Origin: Hanleya hanleyi
Taxonomy: Eukaryota > Mollusca > Polyplacophora > Lepidopleurida > Hanleyidae
DNA: 64,000 bases
NCBI GenBank assembly: GCA_036873755.1
Contig: JAVTVY010019468.1
Coordinates: 1-64,000 of the forward strand
Reading direction: 5' to 3'
Shown here piece after piece: positions 26,181 to 34,444 of the stretch. Below the pieces are notes generated by a model. That model had not been told where the DNA came from, did not search any database, and saw nothing but the letters and a program-made list of their open reading frames with translations. Positions within the stretch are counted from its first letter, which is position 1, and every line of letters starts with the position of its first letter. Position numbers and translations under genes: made by a program.

Positions 26181-27449
26181 GAGGCCTTTGGATTCTTTTG
26201 GGTGCGATACATGTGCTTGCATTAAGTTTTTCTTGAGTATATGTGTATATCGACCTGCATATACATCACGTTGAATTGTTCCGTTTGAATTGATTTTACT
26301 GACTGAGTCATCATACATCTCAAATACTACACATAATGTGTACCACCTACTTGGATGTCCTCTGGTGGTGTTTGGCTTTGGCAGCCACTTTGCTTGTTTT
26401 TCCTATTGGGTTATCTCCCTTTCCTAGGTTAAGAGATAGGGATTTCCTTTAAAGCCTTCTAGCTGAGAATTTTGCACACCATGCAACATCCATCCAATTT
26501 GAAAATTTTGATAGACATTGTGATTATCTGTGAACAATTAGAATATAAGAAAAAGTTAAATACTATTTATATGAATATGCTTCAAAACTAGGGCTATTCT
26601 CTATGATTTCTGGGTTATCAAATTGAGCATGGGTCAGTCCAATTAACGTTGTCTACAGCCAAAAAATGCACGCCAACCTGTATTTTTTCTTTGTTTTTTT
26701 TCTCATATTGCACAATTATGAATGCAACAACATTCAAAATGTTAATTACTTTCATTTACCACCTGCGGACATAGTTAAAAGGTGTGGTATAGATATTTTG
26801 TAAATCTTGAATTACGTAATGCCAGGGGTGTTTAGTACAGCAAAACAATATAACTCGAACTCGTCCAGCATGAAATCGTACATTCAGACGCTGTGACATT
26901 GCCCCGACTCTAGCATACTGTGATCAGCGGTCCTGGAATGATCGCCCCGCCGTTCCGCCACCCATGCATCATAGTTCTCCTTCCCGCCACTCAGAGAAAA
27001 TTCATAGCAAGTATCTTGATACATTTATGCTGTATACCAAGTTTCATAAATGGTATCAGAGATATGCATCATTAAAGATTTTGCATGGACTAAAGATGGC
27101 CGCCAAGGATTTCACCAAATAAGGGAAACTGGTTTGGTCATTCCTTTGAAGTTTCTTGATGCATCGATGATCTATACCAAGATTCACAATGAACAGCGAA
27201 ATGGTACTCAAGATACACAAGATTAATGGTTTAGCATAAATTAAAGATGGCCACCAAAGTTTCCAACTGATCGGGTCCAAATTCAATGGGATTCTGGGTC
27301 ACGAGCATATGGATGTGCACTGCAAGTTTGGTGTGCCTAGGGTGAGTCATTTTAAAGATATCTTGGCAACGAGAAATCTGTGATGGTTTCGCATAAATTA
27401 AACATGGCCACTGGGTCATGAGGTCACAAACTGTAACCTGAGGCATGGT
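26181..27449. repeat. Intergenic DNA with a diverged tandem repeat near 27030-27430
   Basis: About 26190-27020 shows nothing recognisable. From 27030 to 27430 there are three or four diverged units with 'aaagatggcc(g/a)cca' and 'ataccaag.ttcac.a', a repeat style common in mollusc genomes. It ends at the putative left terminus of Polinton element 1 (27450). Confidence 0.55.
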
Positions 27450-27509
27450 AGTAGTAGGTAAAGGGTAAATTGAGCCTAATTGACCTCAGAAATTTGCATA
27501 TGACCTCTG

Positions 27510-27878
27510 TGACGTCACAGCGACAGCCAATCAGAAGCGAGTATTCTGTCACAGGGGTCACTGTGGGTGGTGGTGGTGGTGGGTTTAAGATGGCGGCCTG
27601 TGGGAGGTGGTGGTGGTGGGTTTAAGATGGCGGCCTGTGGGAGGTGGTGGTGGTGGGTTTAAGATGGCGGCCTGTGGGTGGTGGTGGTGGTGGGTTTAAG
27701 ATGGCGGCCTGTGGGAGGTGGTGGTGGTGGGTTTAAGATGGCGGCCTGTGGGAGGTGGTGGTGGTGGGTTTAAGATGGCGGCCTGTGGGAGGTGGTGGTG
27801 GTGGGTTTAAGATGGCGGCCTGTGGGTGGTGGTGGTGGTGGGTTTAAGATGGCGGATTGTAGAAAAACGTATAAAAGG
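27510..27878 (+). promoter_or_regulatory. Polymerase promoter region: CRE, CCAAT, YY1 array, TATA box
   Basis: A perfect CRE (TGACGTCA, 27510-27517) is followed by CCAATCAG (27527-27534), eight evenly spaced YY1-like sites (27587-27856) and TATAAAAGG (27870-27878). The polymerase ATG is at 28014, leaving a leader of roughly 110 bases if transcription starts about 30 bases after the TATA box. The leader is rich in CTGCC and CTACC words (27916-27994). Function is inferred from known animal transcription-factor motifs. Confidence 0.65.
27565..27860 (+). repeat. 37-bp tandem repeat with YY1-like sites
   Basis: Units of 37 bp contain 'gggtttaagatggcggcctg' and 'tgggaggtggtggtggt'. The core AAGATGGCGGC starts at 27587, 27624, 27661, 27698, 27735, 27772, 27809 and 27846 (the eighth ends in A instead of C), exactly 37 bp apart. 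The core equals the known YY1 consensus AANATGGCGGC. Units differ only at a few positions (ggagg versus gggtgg), so the array is young or kept homogeneous. Confidence 0.92.
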
Positions 27879-28013
27879 AGGCGATTTTTTAGGGGTGGGG
27901 TGTATTCATTGCACTACCTACCTGACTGACCTGACCAGCCTGCCAGCCTGCCTGTCCAGCCTGACTACCTGCCTGCCAGCCTGCCTGCCTACCCGCTTGT
28001 ATGAGACGAAAGC

Positions 28014-31000
28014 ATGAGACGTGGAGAAGATTTTCCCTGGGACCCAGCAGCACCTCCGGTTGAGGTCTTGCCTGAAGACGAGCGTGTCAGGGACATTTAT
28101 CGACGTCACTGGGCTACCATACGCCATTGTTTTCACCGTGACCGTCGTCTATTGGACTTGTATAACTTTCGATTGCAGGACTTCACGTATCTGTCTACCT
28201 ATGCCGAGAATATTTTCACAGATCAGGTGACAGCGTTCAAGTTGAATATGACATTCGGGTACATTTTACGGCACAAGGAGACGGACCAGGTGCGGTATTA
28301 TTATCCCAGCAATAATACCTATGTGTTTGATCAGCCGTTCACGGTGACGGATGCGATTTCTCTGGAGCCACTCATCGACCAACTGACTACGTTGGATCCA
28401 TTGGAATGGGCCCGGTTGCAACGCCCCAATACCCAATGGCTTGTGGAAATGGTGACCAACGTCACATTTTTCGTCACCAAAATGAGAGATCATCTTATCG
28501 GTGCTCCTGTACTACTACCCCCGTGGTTGCTTCATCGACACGGCCTGTATGCATTAACAGGAGGGCAACATGGGCCCTACAAAGACCGGAAATGTCTGTT
28601 TCGGTGTTTGGCTGTGCATGTGGACGAGTGTGATCCCCAGGCTTGTGACAGAGTGGCCAATGACTATTGGGAACAGTATTTACAGCAGCAAGACTTGGAT
28701 AAGCGGCACTTCCGTGGAGTTCCGTTCAAGAATTTGGATGACGTGGAAACACTGTTCAACATCAATATCTTTGTATACCGATTACAATGCGAGGAGGATA
28801 CATTTGTGGCTGAATTGGTTCGTCGTTCAACAGAACGGTATGCTTCTACGATGAAAGTCAATGTGTTCGACGACAATGGCGTGAGTCATTTTTCGCTGAT
28901 CTACAATATGAGCCAGTACGCTCAGTCTTTCAGTTGTGCCCAATGCCATCGTGTGTTTCACCGTTCCCTCAACTTACATCGCCACGAGAAAATCTGTACG
29001 AACGTGGTGAAGCGAGTATATCCGGGTGGTGTGTATCATAATACGCCTACTATTTTCCAGGAACTGGCCGATGAGGGTCTCATCATACCGGAGCAGGACC
29101 GTTATTTTCCCTACCGGGCGTGTTACGATTTTGAGGCCCTGTTGGAGCCCATGGACATGTTTTCAGCGAAAACGCAGTGGACGCAGCGCCATATTCCTCT
29201 GAGTGTCAGTATTTCGAGCAACGTACCTGGCTATGACGCTGCTCCGGTGTGTTTCGTGTCCACGGGGGATTCCCATGAGTTGATGACCCGCATGATGGAG
29301 TATTTAGAAGAAGTCAGTGCGGCTAGTACAGAACTATTGGTGTCCAAGTTCCAGGACGTACTGGACCAACTGGACGATCGGATTCCTGAGTCCGAGTCCG
29401 AGTCGGAGCCCGAGTCGGAGCCCAAGTCGCAGCCCCTGCAGTCGCAGGATGTGCCTTTACCGAAACCGTATGCGGAGAAATTGAAAGTGCGCTTCCTACA
29501 ATATCTAGGCCAGTTACCGGTGCTAGGTTTCAACTCGGGGCGATATGACTTGAACATGGTGAAGGAATTTCTTTACCCCTACTTGGCCCAGGCGAATACC
29601 CTCAAGTCCGTCATCAAGAAGATCAATAATCATATGGCCCTCACTACCACATCACTGCATTTCCTGGATGTACGGAACTACTTAGCTCCTAATTATAGCT
29701 ATGATCAGTGGGTGAAGGCGTATGACTGTGCACAAACCAAAGGGAGGTTCCCTTACACGTATATATCGACCCTCGACTGTTTGCAGGAAACACAGTTGCC
29801 ACCCCGGGATGCGTTCTTTGATGATTTGAAGCAAGTGGAATGTCCCGAAGACACGTACCGGGAACTACAGCAGGTATGGAACGATCAACATATGCACACC
29901 TTGCGAGATTTCCTGATATGGTATAATAACCTAGATGTGGTTCCTTTCCTGGAAGCGGCCGAAAAAATGGTTCAACTCTTTCGTCGTGAGATGCACGTCG
30001 ATATCTTCAAGGAGTGCTTGAGTTTACCGGGTCTGGCGCTTCGCCATCTTTTTCAAGCGTGTCCTACGTACTTTTCGCTGATACAGCAAAAAGATGCAGA
30101 CATGCATGATTGTCTAAAGCAGAACATTGTGGGCGGACCGAGTCTTATTTTTCACCGTTACCACGAGAAGGACGTCACTACTCTCCCCAGTGGAAAACCC
30201 TGTGCTAAGATCATCGGATTCGATGCCAATGCCTTGTACCTGTGGTCGCTGGCCCAACCTATGCCCAGTGGCCATTATACACGTTGGTTGGCGGAAGGTC
30301 GGCATTTTACACCGCAACGCACGCCCTACAAGCATCTGGCTGATCAGTGGTTGGATTGGGAAGCCTATCGACGGGGAATTACTATACGACACCAAACCAA
30401 CGCCACAGAGAAGCGCATAGGAGATCGTCGACTCCCCGTCGATGGGTCTGCCCTGGTGGGTAGGACACCGACCGTATTCCAATTTTACGGTTGCTATTGG
30501 CACGGCCACGGATGTCATTTCAGCGCTGGACGCTTCAACGAACGACGTGCAAAAACACCGGAAGAATTACGGGAAGAAGTGGTGGAGAACGGTGATTATG
30601 TGAAAGAGAGAGGATACCATCTGATCAAAATGTGGGAGTGTGAATTTCACACCATGTGCCAGGCCCTGCCCCATTTACGGCGTTTCCTAAAAGAGCGCGA
30701 GTACCCCTTGAGTCGTCGGCGACTCCTGAGTCTGCCACAGATGTTCGACGCCATTCGTTCGGGGGACCTCTACGGCTTTGTCGAATGTGATTTGCATGTT
30801 CCCGACACTCTCAAGCCTCTCTTCGCCCAGTGTCCTCCCATCTTTAAGAACACGCTGGTGGGTCGGGATGATATTGGGGACACCATGAGGGCCTATGCGG
30901 AGCAACACGAGTGTTTGCCTCAACCTCGACGTATGTTGATTGGTAGTATGTGGGGCGAGAAAATCTTGCTGGGCACTCCCTTACTGCAGTGGTACATGAA

Positions 31001-31889
31001 CCACGGTTTGGAAATTACCCAAATATACCAAGTGATACAATACGTACCCCACGCCTGTTTTGCGGAGAATGCCGACATCGTGACGTCGGCCCGTCGTCAA
31101 GGTGATCAAGACCCGAGTCAGGCCATCATCGGTGAATCTTGGAAGTTGACGGGCAATGGGTATTACGGAAAAACAGTCACGAACCAGGATAAGCACGTGA
31201 ACGTGAACATTTGTACTACTGCCCAAGCCCGCAAAAAAGTGAATTCTCCTCTGTTTCGGTCCGTGGAGGTCATCGATGACGACACCTATGAAGTCACTTT
31301 AGCCAAGAAGACTATCCGTTACAACCTACCCCTGCAGATTGGATGTATGGTATACCAGGTGGCCAAGCTGAGGATGCTGCAGTTTCTCTATGATTTCATG
31401 GGTGTGTATTTTAATCCATCAGACTGGCAACTCATGGAGATGGATACGGACTCGGCCTACATGGCCGTCTCTAATGCGGATTGGGAGTCCCTGGTGAAAC
31501 CGGAGTTACGTACCCAGTATGAAGCGGAGCGGGACCAGTGGCTACCTCGACGTGACCATTACCAGTACGATAAGCGTACGCCGGGCCTCTTCAAGCTGGA
31601 GTGGAGTGGGGATGCTATGATTGGGCTCTCCTCCAAGACGTATTACTGTTACGGGGGAGACGAAAATAAGTTTAGCTGTAAAGGGGTGAGCCGGCGCGAT
31701 CCCAACATCGACAAAGCCTTGTACTTGAACGTGCTGCAAAGCCAGGCTAGTGCGAGTGGCACTAACCGAGGATTTCGGGTGGTGGACCACCAGATGCGGA
31801 CGTACATTCAGCAACGAGACGCCTTTACTTTCTTTTACCCGAAACGGAAAGTGTTGGCCGATGGTGTCAGCACCACTTACTTGGACTAG
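28014..31889 (+). CDS. POLB: Protein-primed-type DNA polymerase B of Polinton
   Basis: An intact 1291-residue family B polymerase, predicted to replicate the element from protein-primed ends. Visible in order: an N-terminal region with an OTU-like string DRKCLFRCLA (Cys about 194) and a later SHFSLI (His about 292); a C2HC zinc motif (C308, C311, H324, C328); Exo I YDFEAL (D372, E374); an acidic Ser/Glu/Pro linker (458-476); Exo II GFNSGRYDLN (D512); Exo III YNNLD (D641); Pol A GFDANALYLW (D737); a Vsr-like nuclease segment VFQFYGCYWHG to MWECEF (821-878); Pol B KLTGNGYYG (1044-1052); Pol C MDTDSAY (D1144, D1146); KLEW (1194). All exonuclease and polymerase acidic residues are present and there is no frameshift or stop. 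The first in-frame ATG after the TATA leader is used. The start aligns with the decayed stub at 59160. Confidence 0.96.
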   Translation: MRRGEDFPWDPAAPPVEVLPEDERVRDIYRRHWATIRHCFHRDRRLLDLYNFRLQDFTYLSTYAENIFTDQVTAFKLNMTFGYILRHKETDQVRYYYPSNNTYVFDQPFTVTDAISLEPLIDQLTTLDPLEWARLQRPNTQWLVEMVTNVTFFVTKMRDHLIGAPVLLPPWLLHRHGLYALTGGQHGPYKDRKCLFRCLAVHVDECDPQACDRVANDYWEQYLQQQDLDKRHFRGVPFKNLDDVETLFNINIFVYRLQCEEDTFVAELVRRSTERYASTMKVNVFDDNGVSHFSLIYNMSQYAQSFSCAQCHRVFHRSLNLHRHEKICTNVVKRVYPGGVYHNTPTIFQELADEGLIIPEQDRYFPYRACYDFEALLEPMDMFSAKTQWTQRHIPLSVSISSNVPGYDAAPVCFVSTGDSHELMTRMMEYLEEVSAASTELLVSKFQDVLDQLDDRIPESESESEPESEPKSQPLQSQDVPLPKPYAEKLKVRFLQYLGQLPVLGFNSGRYDLNMVKEFLYPYLAQANTLKSVIKKINNHMALTTTSLHFLDVRNYLAPNYSYDQWVKAYDCAQTKGRFPYTYISTLDCLQETQLPPRDAFFDDLKQVECPEDTYRELQQVWNDQHMHTLRDFLIWYNNLDVVPFLEAAEKMVQLFRREMHVDIFKECLSLPGLALRHLFQACPTYFSLIQQKDADMHDCLKQNIVGGPSLIFHRYHEKDVTTLPSGKPCAKIIGFDANALYLWSLAQPMPSGHYTRWLAEGRHFTPQRTPYKHLADQWLDWEAYRRGITIRHQTNATEKRIGDRRLPVDGSALVGRTPTVFQFYGCYWHGHGCHFSAGRFNERRAKTPEELREEVVENGDYVKERGYHLIKMWECEFHTMCQALPHLRRFLKEREYPLSRRRLLSLPQMFDAIRSGDLYGFVECDLHVPDTLKPLFAQCPPIFKNTLVGRDDIGDTMRAYAEQHECLPQPRRMLIGSMWGEKILLGTPLLQWYMNHGLEITQIYQVIQYVPHACFAENADIVTSARRQGDQDPSQAIIGESWKLTGNGYYGKTVTNQDKHVNVNICTTAQARKKVNSPLFRSVEVIDDDTYEVTLAKKTIRYNLPLQIGCMVYQVAKLRMLQFLYDFMGVYFNPSDWQLMEMDTDSAYMAVSNADWESLVKPELRTQYEAERDQWLPRRDHYQYDKRTPGLFKLEWSGDAMIGLSSKTYYCYGGDENKFSCKGVSRRDPNIDKALYLNVLQSQASASGTNRGFRVVDHQMRTYIQQRDAFTFFYPKRKVLADGVSTTYLD

Positions 31890-31934
31890 TGAACGGAACA
31901 CACTATAACTGTTGATACACACAAAACTGTAAAA

Positions 31935-32019
31935 GTCAGGATGGCCGAGTGGTCTAAGGCGCCGGTATTAAGTGCTGGTCGGCGAAGAGCTGGCGTAGGT
32001 TCGAATCCTACTCCTGACA
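31935..32019 (+). tRNA. tRNA-Leu (anticodon UAA)
   Basis: An 85-nt class II tRNA gene. The acceptor stem GTCAGGA (31935-31941) pairs perfectly with TCCTGAC (32012-32018), followed by discriminator A (32019). Box A is TGGCCGAGTGG (31942-31952) and box B is GGTTCGAATCC (31998-32008). The anticodon loop ATTAAGT gives U33 and anticodon TAA. A long variable arm and T-stem GTAGG/CCTAC fit tRNA-Leu. The gene has no intron and no encoded CCA. It sits 45 bp after the polymerase stop and about 250 bp before the end of the convergent protease gene, so it is inside the element. All identity features look intact, unlike a typical tRNA-derived SINE head. Folding was done by eye. Confidence 0.93.
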
Positions 32020-32023
32020 GAAC

Positions 32024-32030
32024 TTTTTTT
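32024..32030 (+). terminator. RNA polymerase III terminator of tRNA-Leu
   Basis: Seven T residues begin 5 nt after the mature tRNA 3' end, the standard Pol III stop signal. This supports an independently transcribed tRNA gene. Confidence 0.8.
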
Positions 32031-32098
32031 GCACCTTAACCCTACTATTTGTACCCTGTATTCTATTTGTACATATTCTATACATTCTTGTTGACTTA

Positions 32099-32158
32099 AA
32101 TAAAAAAAAAGAAAAAAGTCAAACCCCTCATTTTTGTGTTTTTTCATCAATTTTTATT
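32099..32158. terminator. Convergent polyadenylation signals
   Basis: AATAAA on the plus strand (32099-32104) can end the polymerase transcript, and AATAAA on the minus strand (32158-32153) can end the late-gene transcript. The plus signal lies after the tRNA, so the polymerase mRNA may carry the tRNA sequence in its 3' UTR. Confidence 0.6.
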
Positions 32159-32266
32159 GAACATCAATGAACGTCAGAACAACAACGTCATAACAATAAC
32201 GTGATAAAAAAACAAGTGGCCTGCGCGCAGTGCATTTAAGTTAACCAGAGAAATGGAGCATGCACA

Positions 32267-32710
32267 TTAAAACGAGGCCGTCCAGTCATAGACGAGGACA
32301 TCACGGTCTTCGGCTTGATAATAATCATCAAACATGTGTACGATGGTTGGCATAGAATGTCCTCTACTCCGGTGAGTGAGATAAAACACACAGTACTGCC
32401 CGCACACACTACTCAAGGGTCCTTGTAATCTTTGAGTATTCCAACGCCACATTGTAGTAGAGACGTCCATGAATTTCACCAAATCGGGATGTAGGGGTGC
32501 AAGTCCGTAGGAATCAAAGTATTCGCCTTGGCCTAGGGTGTCCACGTTCACAGCTACCCAATGTTCACCGGGTCGAGACCCCGGGTCTGTATTCAGGATG
32601 TAGGCTGCTGGGGTGGTGGAGTGGGTGGGAAACACATTGCGTGGAAACACACCTCGAAAGGGGATCTTAGGATCTCGCTGGAGTATGCCCATCAGCTGCT
32701 CTGTATCCAT
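32267..32710 (-). CDS. PRO: Adenain-like cysteine protease (Polinton PRO)
   Basis: A 147-residue Ulp1/adenain-family cysteine protease, which in adenoviruses and Polintons matures capsid proteins. The catalytic set is visible in order: His in GEHWVAV, Asp in EYFDSYG, Gln and Cys in CGQYC. I chose MDTEQLMG as the start because the longer frame overlaps the major-capsid C-terminus. The ATG lies only 4 nt after that stop codon, and the element 2 copy also starts MDTDQ. The C-terminus DVLVYDWTASF parallels the second copy (EVLVYDWAA). It is last in the minus-strand late cluster and ends about 110 bp before its polyadenylation signal. No damage is seen. Confidence 0.92.
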   Translation of the reverse strand: MDTEQLMGILQRDPKIPFRGVFPRNVFPTHSTTPAAYILNTDPGSRPGEHWVAVNVDTLGQGEYFDSYGLAPLHPDLVKFMDVSTTMWRWNTQRLQGPLSSVCGQYCVFYLTHRSRGHSMPTIVHMFDDYYQAEDRDVLVYDWTASF

Positions 32711-32714
32711 GACT

Positions 32715-34022
32715 CTAGTTGGCGTAGTCACACAGCACGTTTCTTTGCTGATCCACGCTGATGACGTTATCAAACTCGGCGTAGCAAATCACGTTAATGG
32801 TCTGGGCTAGACCGACGGCAAACCGCAGTTCCAACCGTAGGTTTCCTTTCTTGAGCAAGGCCAGTTGATGATCGTGTTCCAAGGTGGGGGTGAGGTCGAA
32901 GGCGAACAACGTGTACCCGCGGTAAAAGTCTCGTCGAGTGATGGCATTTCCTTCGTCCTGGTTGTTTTGTCCTGTGGCTGTAAACAGGTTCAGGTAGCTC
33001 CGCACATAGTTTTGGTTACCAAAATCCGGTTGTAATGGTCGGGCTGGAATTTGATGGCCAGCCACGTGCACTGCCAAAAAGTTCAGGTTGAAATGTTCAA
33101 AGGCGAACGGATTCTCATCCCACGCTCCATTGAAAGCGGTGTTGGTCACACACGCTATGGTAACACGTTTAGGGAGATCCCCTAGAAATAAATTTTCACG
33201 ATTGGCCATCATCGTACCGGTTGGCACAGAGAACACCTTGGTCTGTACGCGTCGGATGGGGTACAGGGCTGGTTTTTTCGATAAGGCTTCCATATGACTC
33301 ACCAACACCCCCTGTTGCAAATCCACCATACGCACAAACAGGGCTGCATCTTCTAGGATGATCTTGTAATTGGGGGCCTCTCCAGCGGCCATCAAGGCGA
33401 ACGCAGGTATGGAACGGATCAACTTGATCTTGATGGATACACCGTTCATCATGTAGCGGTCTTGCAGGAACAGATCGGCGTGCAGTCGTCCCATCATATC
33501 GACGGACCTGCTAGTGGCTGTCAAGTTTTTGCGCGCGGTGAATCCATTATTGGCAGCGAGCACGCTATTCATGGAGCCGGGTGTATCCTTGTAGTACAGC
33601 GAGGCTTGCAAGTGTGTTTTTTTGGCATCATTGCCGTACGACAACAGCGTCTCCATGTAGGCTCGGTACGGGTACGTATTGGTGGACGTACTGATGAGTT
33701 TATCGCTCAGACTCATATCCACCTGTTGGAACAAGGAGTGCAGCCAAAGATTCACCGGGCCTACTACCGCATCGGCCGCTAGGTCGGCCCCGGTTGCGTC
33801 CATTATTTTGGCTTTCACGTACAAGTAGGTGTGGGCTAAATCCAGGTAGGCCGTATCTTTGTTTTGAATGGTAAATTCCACAGGTCCCGTCCCCGTCAGG
33901 CTAGCCAGGGGCCGATGTTCTACCCAACGTCCTTCGGCTACACTGGTTTGGGTGGGTGGAATAGTCCACAAATCCAATTCACTGTTGGTAGACGGACACG
34001 ACTCGGAGTGAATGAATGCCAT
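32715..34022 (-). CDS. Putative Polinton major capsid protein
   Basis: A 435-residue protein of the group often labelled F54H12.2-like in invertebrate genomes. It starts MAFIHSESCPSTNSELDLW and continues IPPTQTSV. The conserved block ends with a Gly-Pro-rich turn and VEFTIQNKDTAYLDL, which begins a beta-rich region. By position (between a pX-like gene and the protease), length and recurrence in Polintons I infer the double-jelly-roll major capsid protein. I cannot confirm the fold from sequence. The start ATG overlaps the upstream stop codon (TAATG). Element 2 carries a homologue at 53658-52353 broken by a stop and a frameshift. This copy is uninterrupted and could be functional. Alternative: another abundant virion protein. 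Confidence 0.78.
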   Translation of the reverse strand: MAFIHSESCPSTNSELDLWTIPPTQTSVAEGRWVEHRPLASLTGTGPVEFTIQNKDTAYLDLAHTYLYVKAKIMDATGADLAADAVVGPVNLWLHSLFQQVDMSLSDKLISTSTNTYPYRAYMETLLSYGNDAKKTHLQASLYYKDTPGSMNSVLAANNGFTARKNLTATSRSVDMMGRLHADLFLQDRYMMNGVSIKIKLIRSIPAFALMAAGEAPNYKIILEDAALFVRMVDLQQGVLVSHMEALSKKPALYPIRRVQTKVFSVPTGTMMANRENLFLGDLPKRVTIACVTNTAFNGAWDENPFAFEHFNLNFLAVHVAGHQIPARPLQPDFGNQNYVRSYLNLFTATGQNNQDEGNAITRRDFYRGYTLFAFDLTPTLEHDHQLALLKKGNLRLELRFAVGLAQTINVICYAEFDNVISVDQQRNVLCDYAN

Positions 34023-34444
34023 TATGCGAAGATGTCTCTCCTACTACTCTTCTTCTTCTTCTTGGTCTTATTCCTCCGGGGTGTGCGTCGTCGGTGTGTT
34101 GGACGTCGAATGACTCTTCGCTGTGTCCGTGGTTGTCTTTTAAGGGCTTTGGCGATCAAGACGCTGCCTGCTTCTTTAGCCCGTCGTTTGAAGGCTTGTC
34201 GGGGTGCTGTGCCTCCCATCACATCACCGGCCACGCGCAATCCACTGCGTACCGCTTGTTTCCCCACCGCTTTAACACCTCGTGTCACCAAGGGTAAGAA
34301 CGTTTTCACAATGCTGCCCAGTATGTTTCCCAATCCGTGCCCTCGTTGCATGCGTGCACCGCTAAAGATGGGCAAGCCTCCTCCCGTTTGTTTCTTGTAG
34401 TAGTCGGCATAGCTGGGCGTATGGCACTGGTAAGGCACGTACAT
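34022..34444 (-). CDS. Basic pX/mu-like virion core protein
   Basis: A 140-residue protein with a Gly-rich, partly hydrophobic middle (GGGLPIFSGARMQRGHGLGN, then ILGSIVKTFLPLVTRGVKAVG) and an extremely basic C-terminus full of RR and K runs. The motif 'GG-P-F-G--QRG-GLG---G------PL' resembles adenovirus pX/pVI-type proteins and their counterparts in Polintons and adintoviruses, which bind DNA or disturb membranes. Both ends overlap neighbours by one base (TAATG at 34444 and at 34022), a strikingly compact layout. The element 2 homologue is frameshifted near its start. Function is inferred by position and motif only. Confidence 0.72.
   Translation of the reverse strand: MYVPYQCHTPSYADYYKKQTGGGLPIFSGARMQRGHGLGNILGSIVKTFLPLVTRGVKAVGKQAVRSGLRVAGDVMGGTAPRQAFKRRAKEAGSVLIAKALKRQPRTQRRVIRRPTHRRRTPRRNKTKKKKKSSRRDIFA

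Noticed and set aside
27565..27860. CRISPR-like array of regular 37-bp repeats
   Set aside because: There are no unique spacers; the units are head-to-tail identical and the genome is eukaryotic.
28014..31889. Host replicative DNA polymerase (delta/zeta)
   Set aside because: Motif spacing, the Vsr-like insert, the single uninterrupted ORF and the capsid/protease neighbours identify it as a Polinton polymerase.
31935..32019. tRNA as the head of a SINE
   Set aside because: The acceptor stem pairs perfectly, the discriminator is followed directly by a T-run, and no SINE body or A-rich tail follows.
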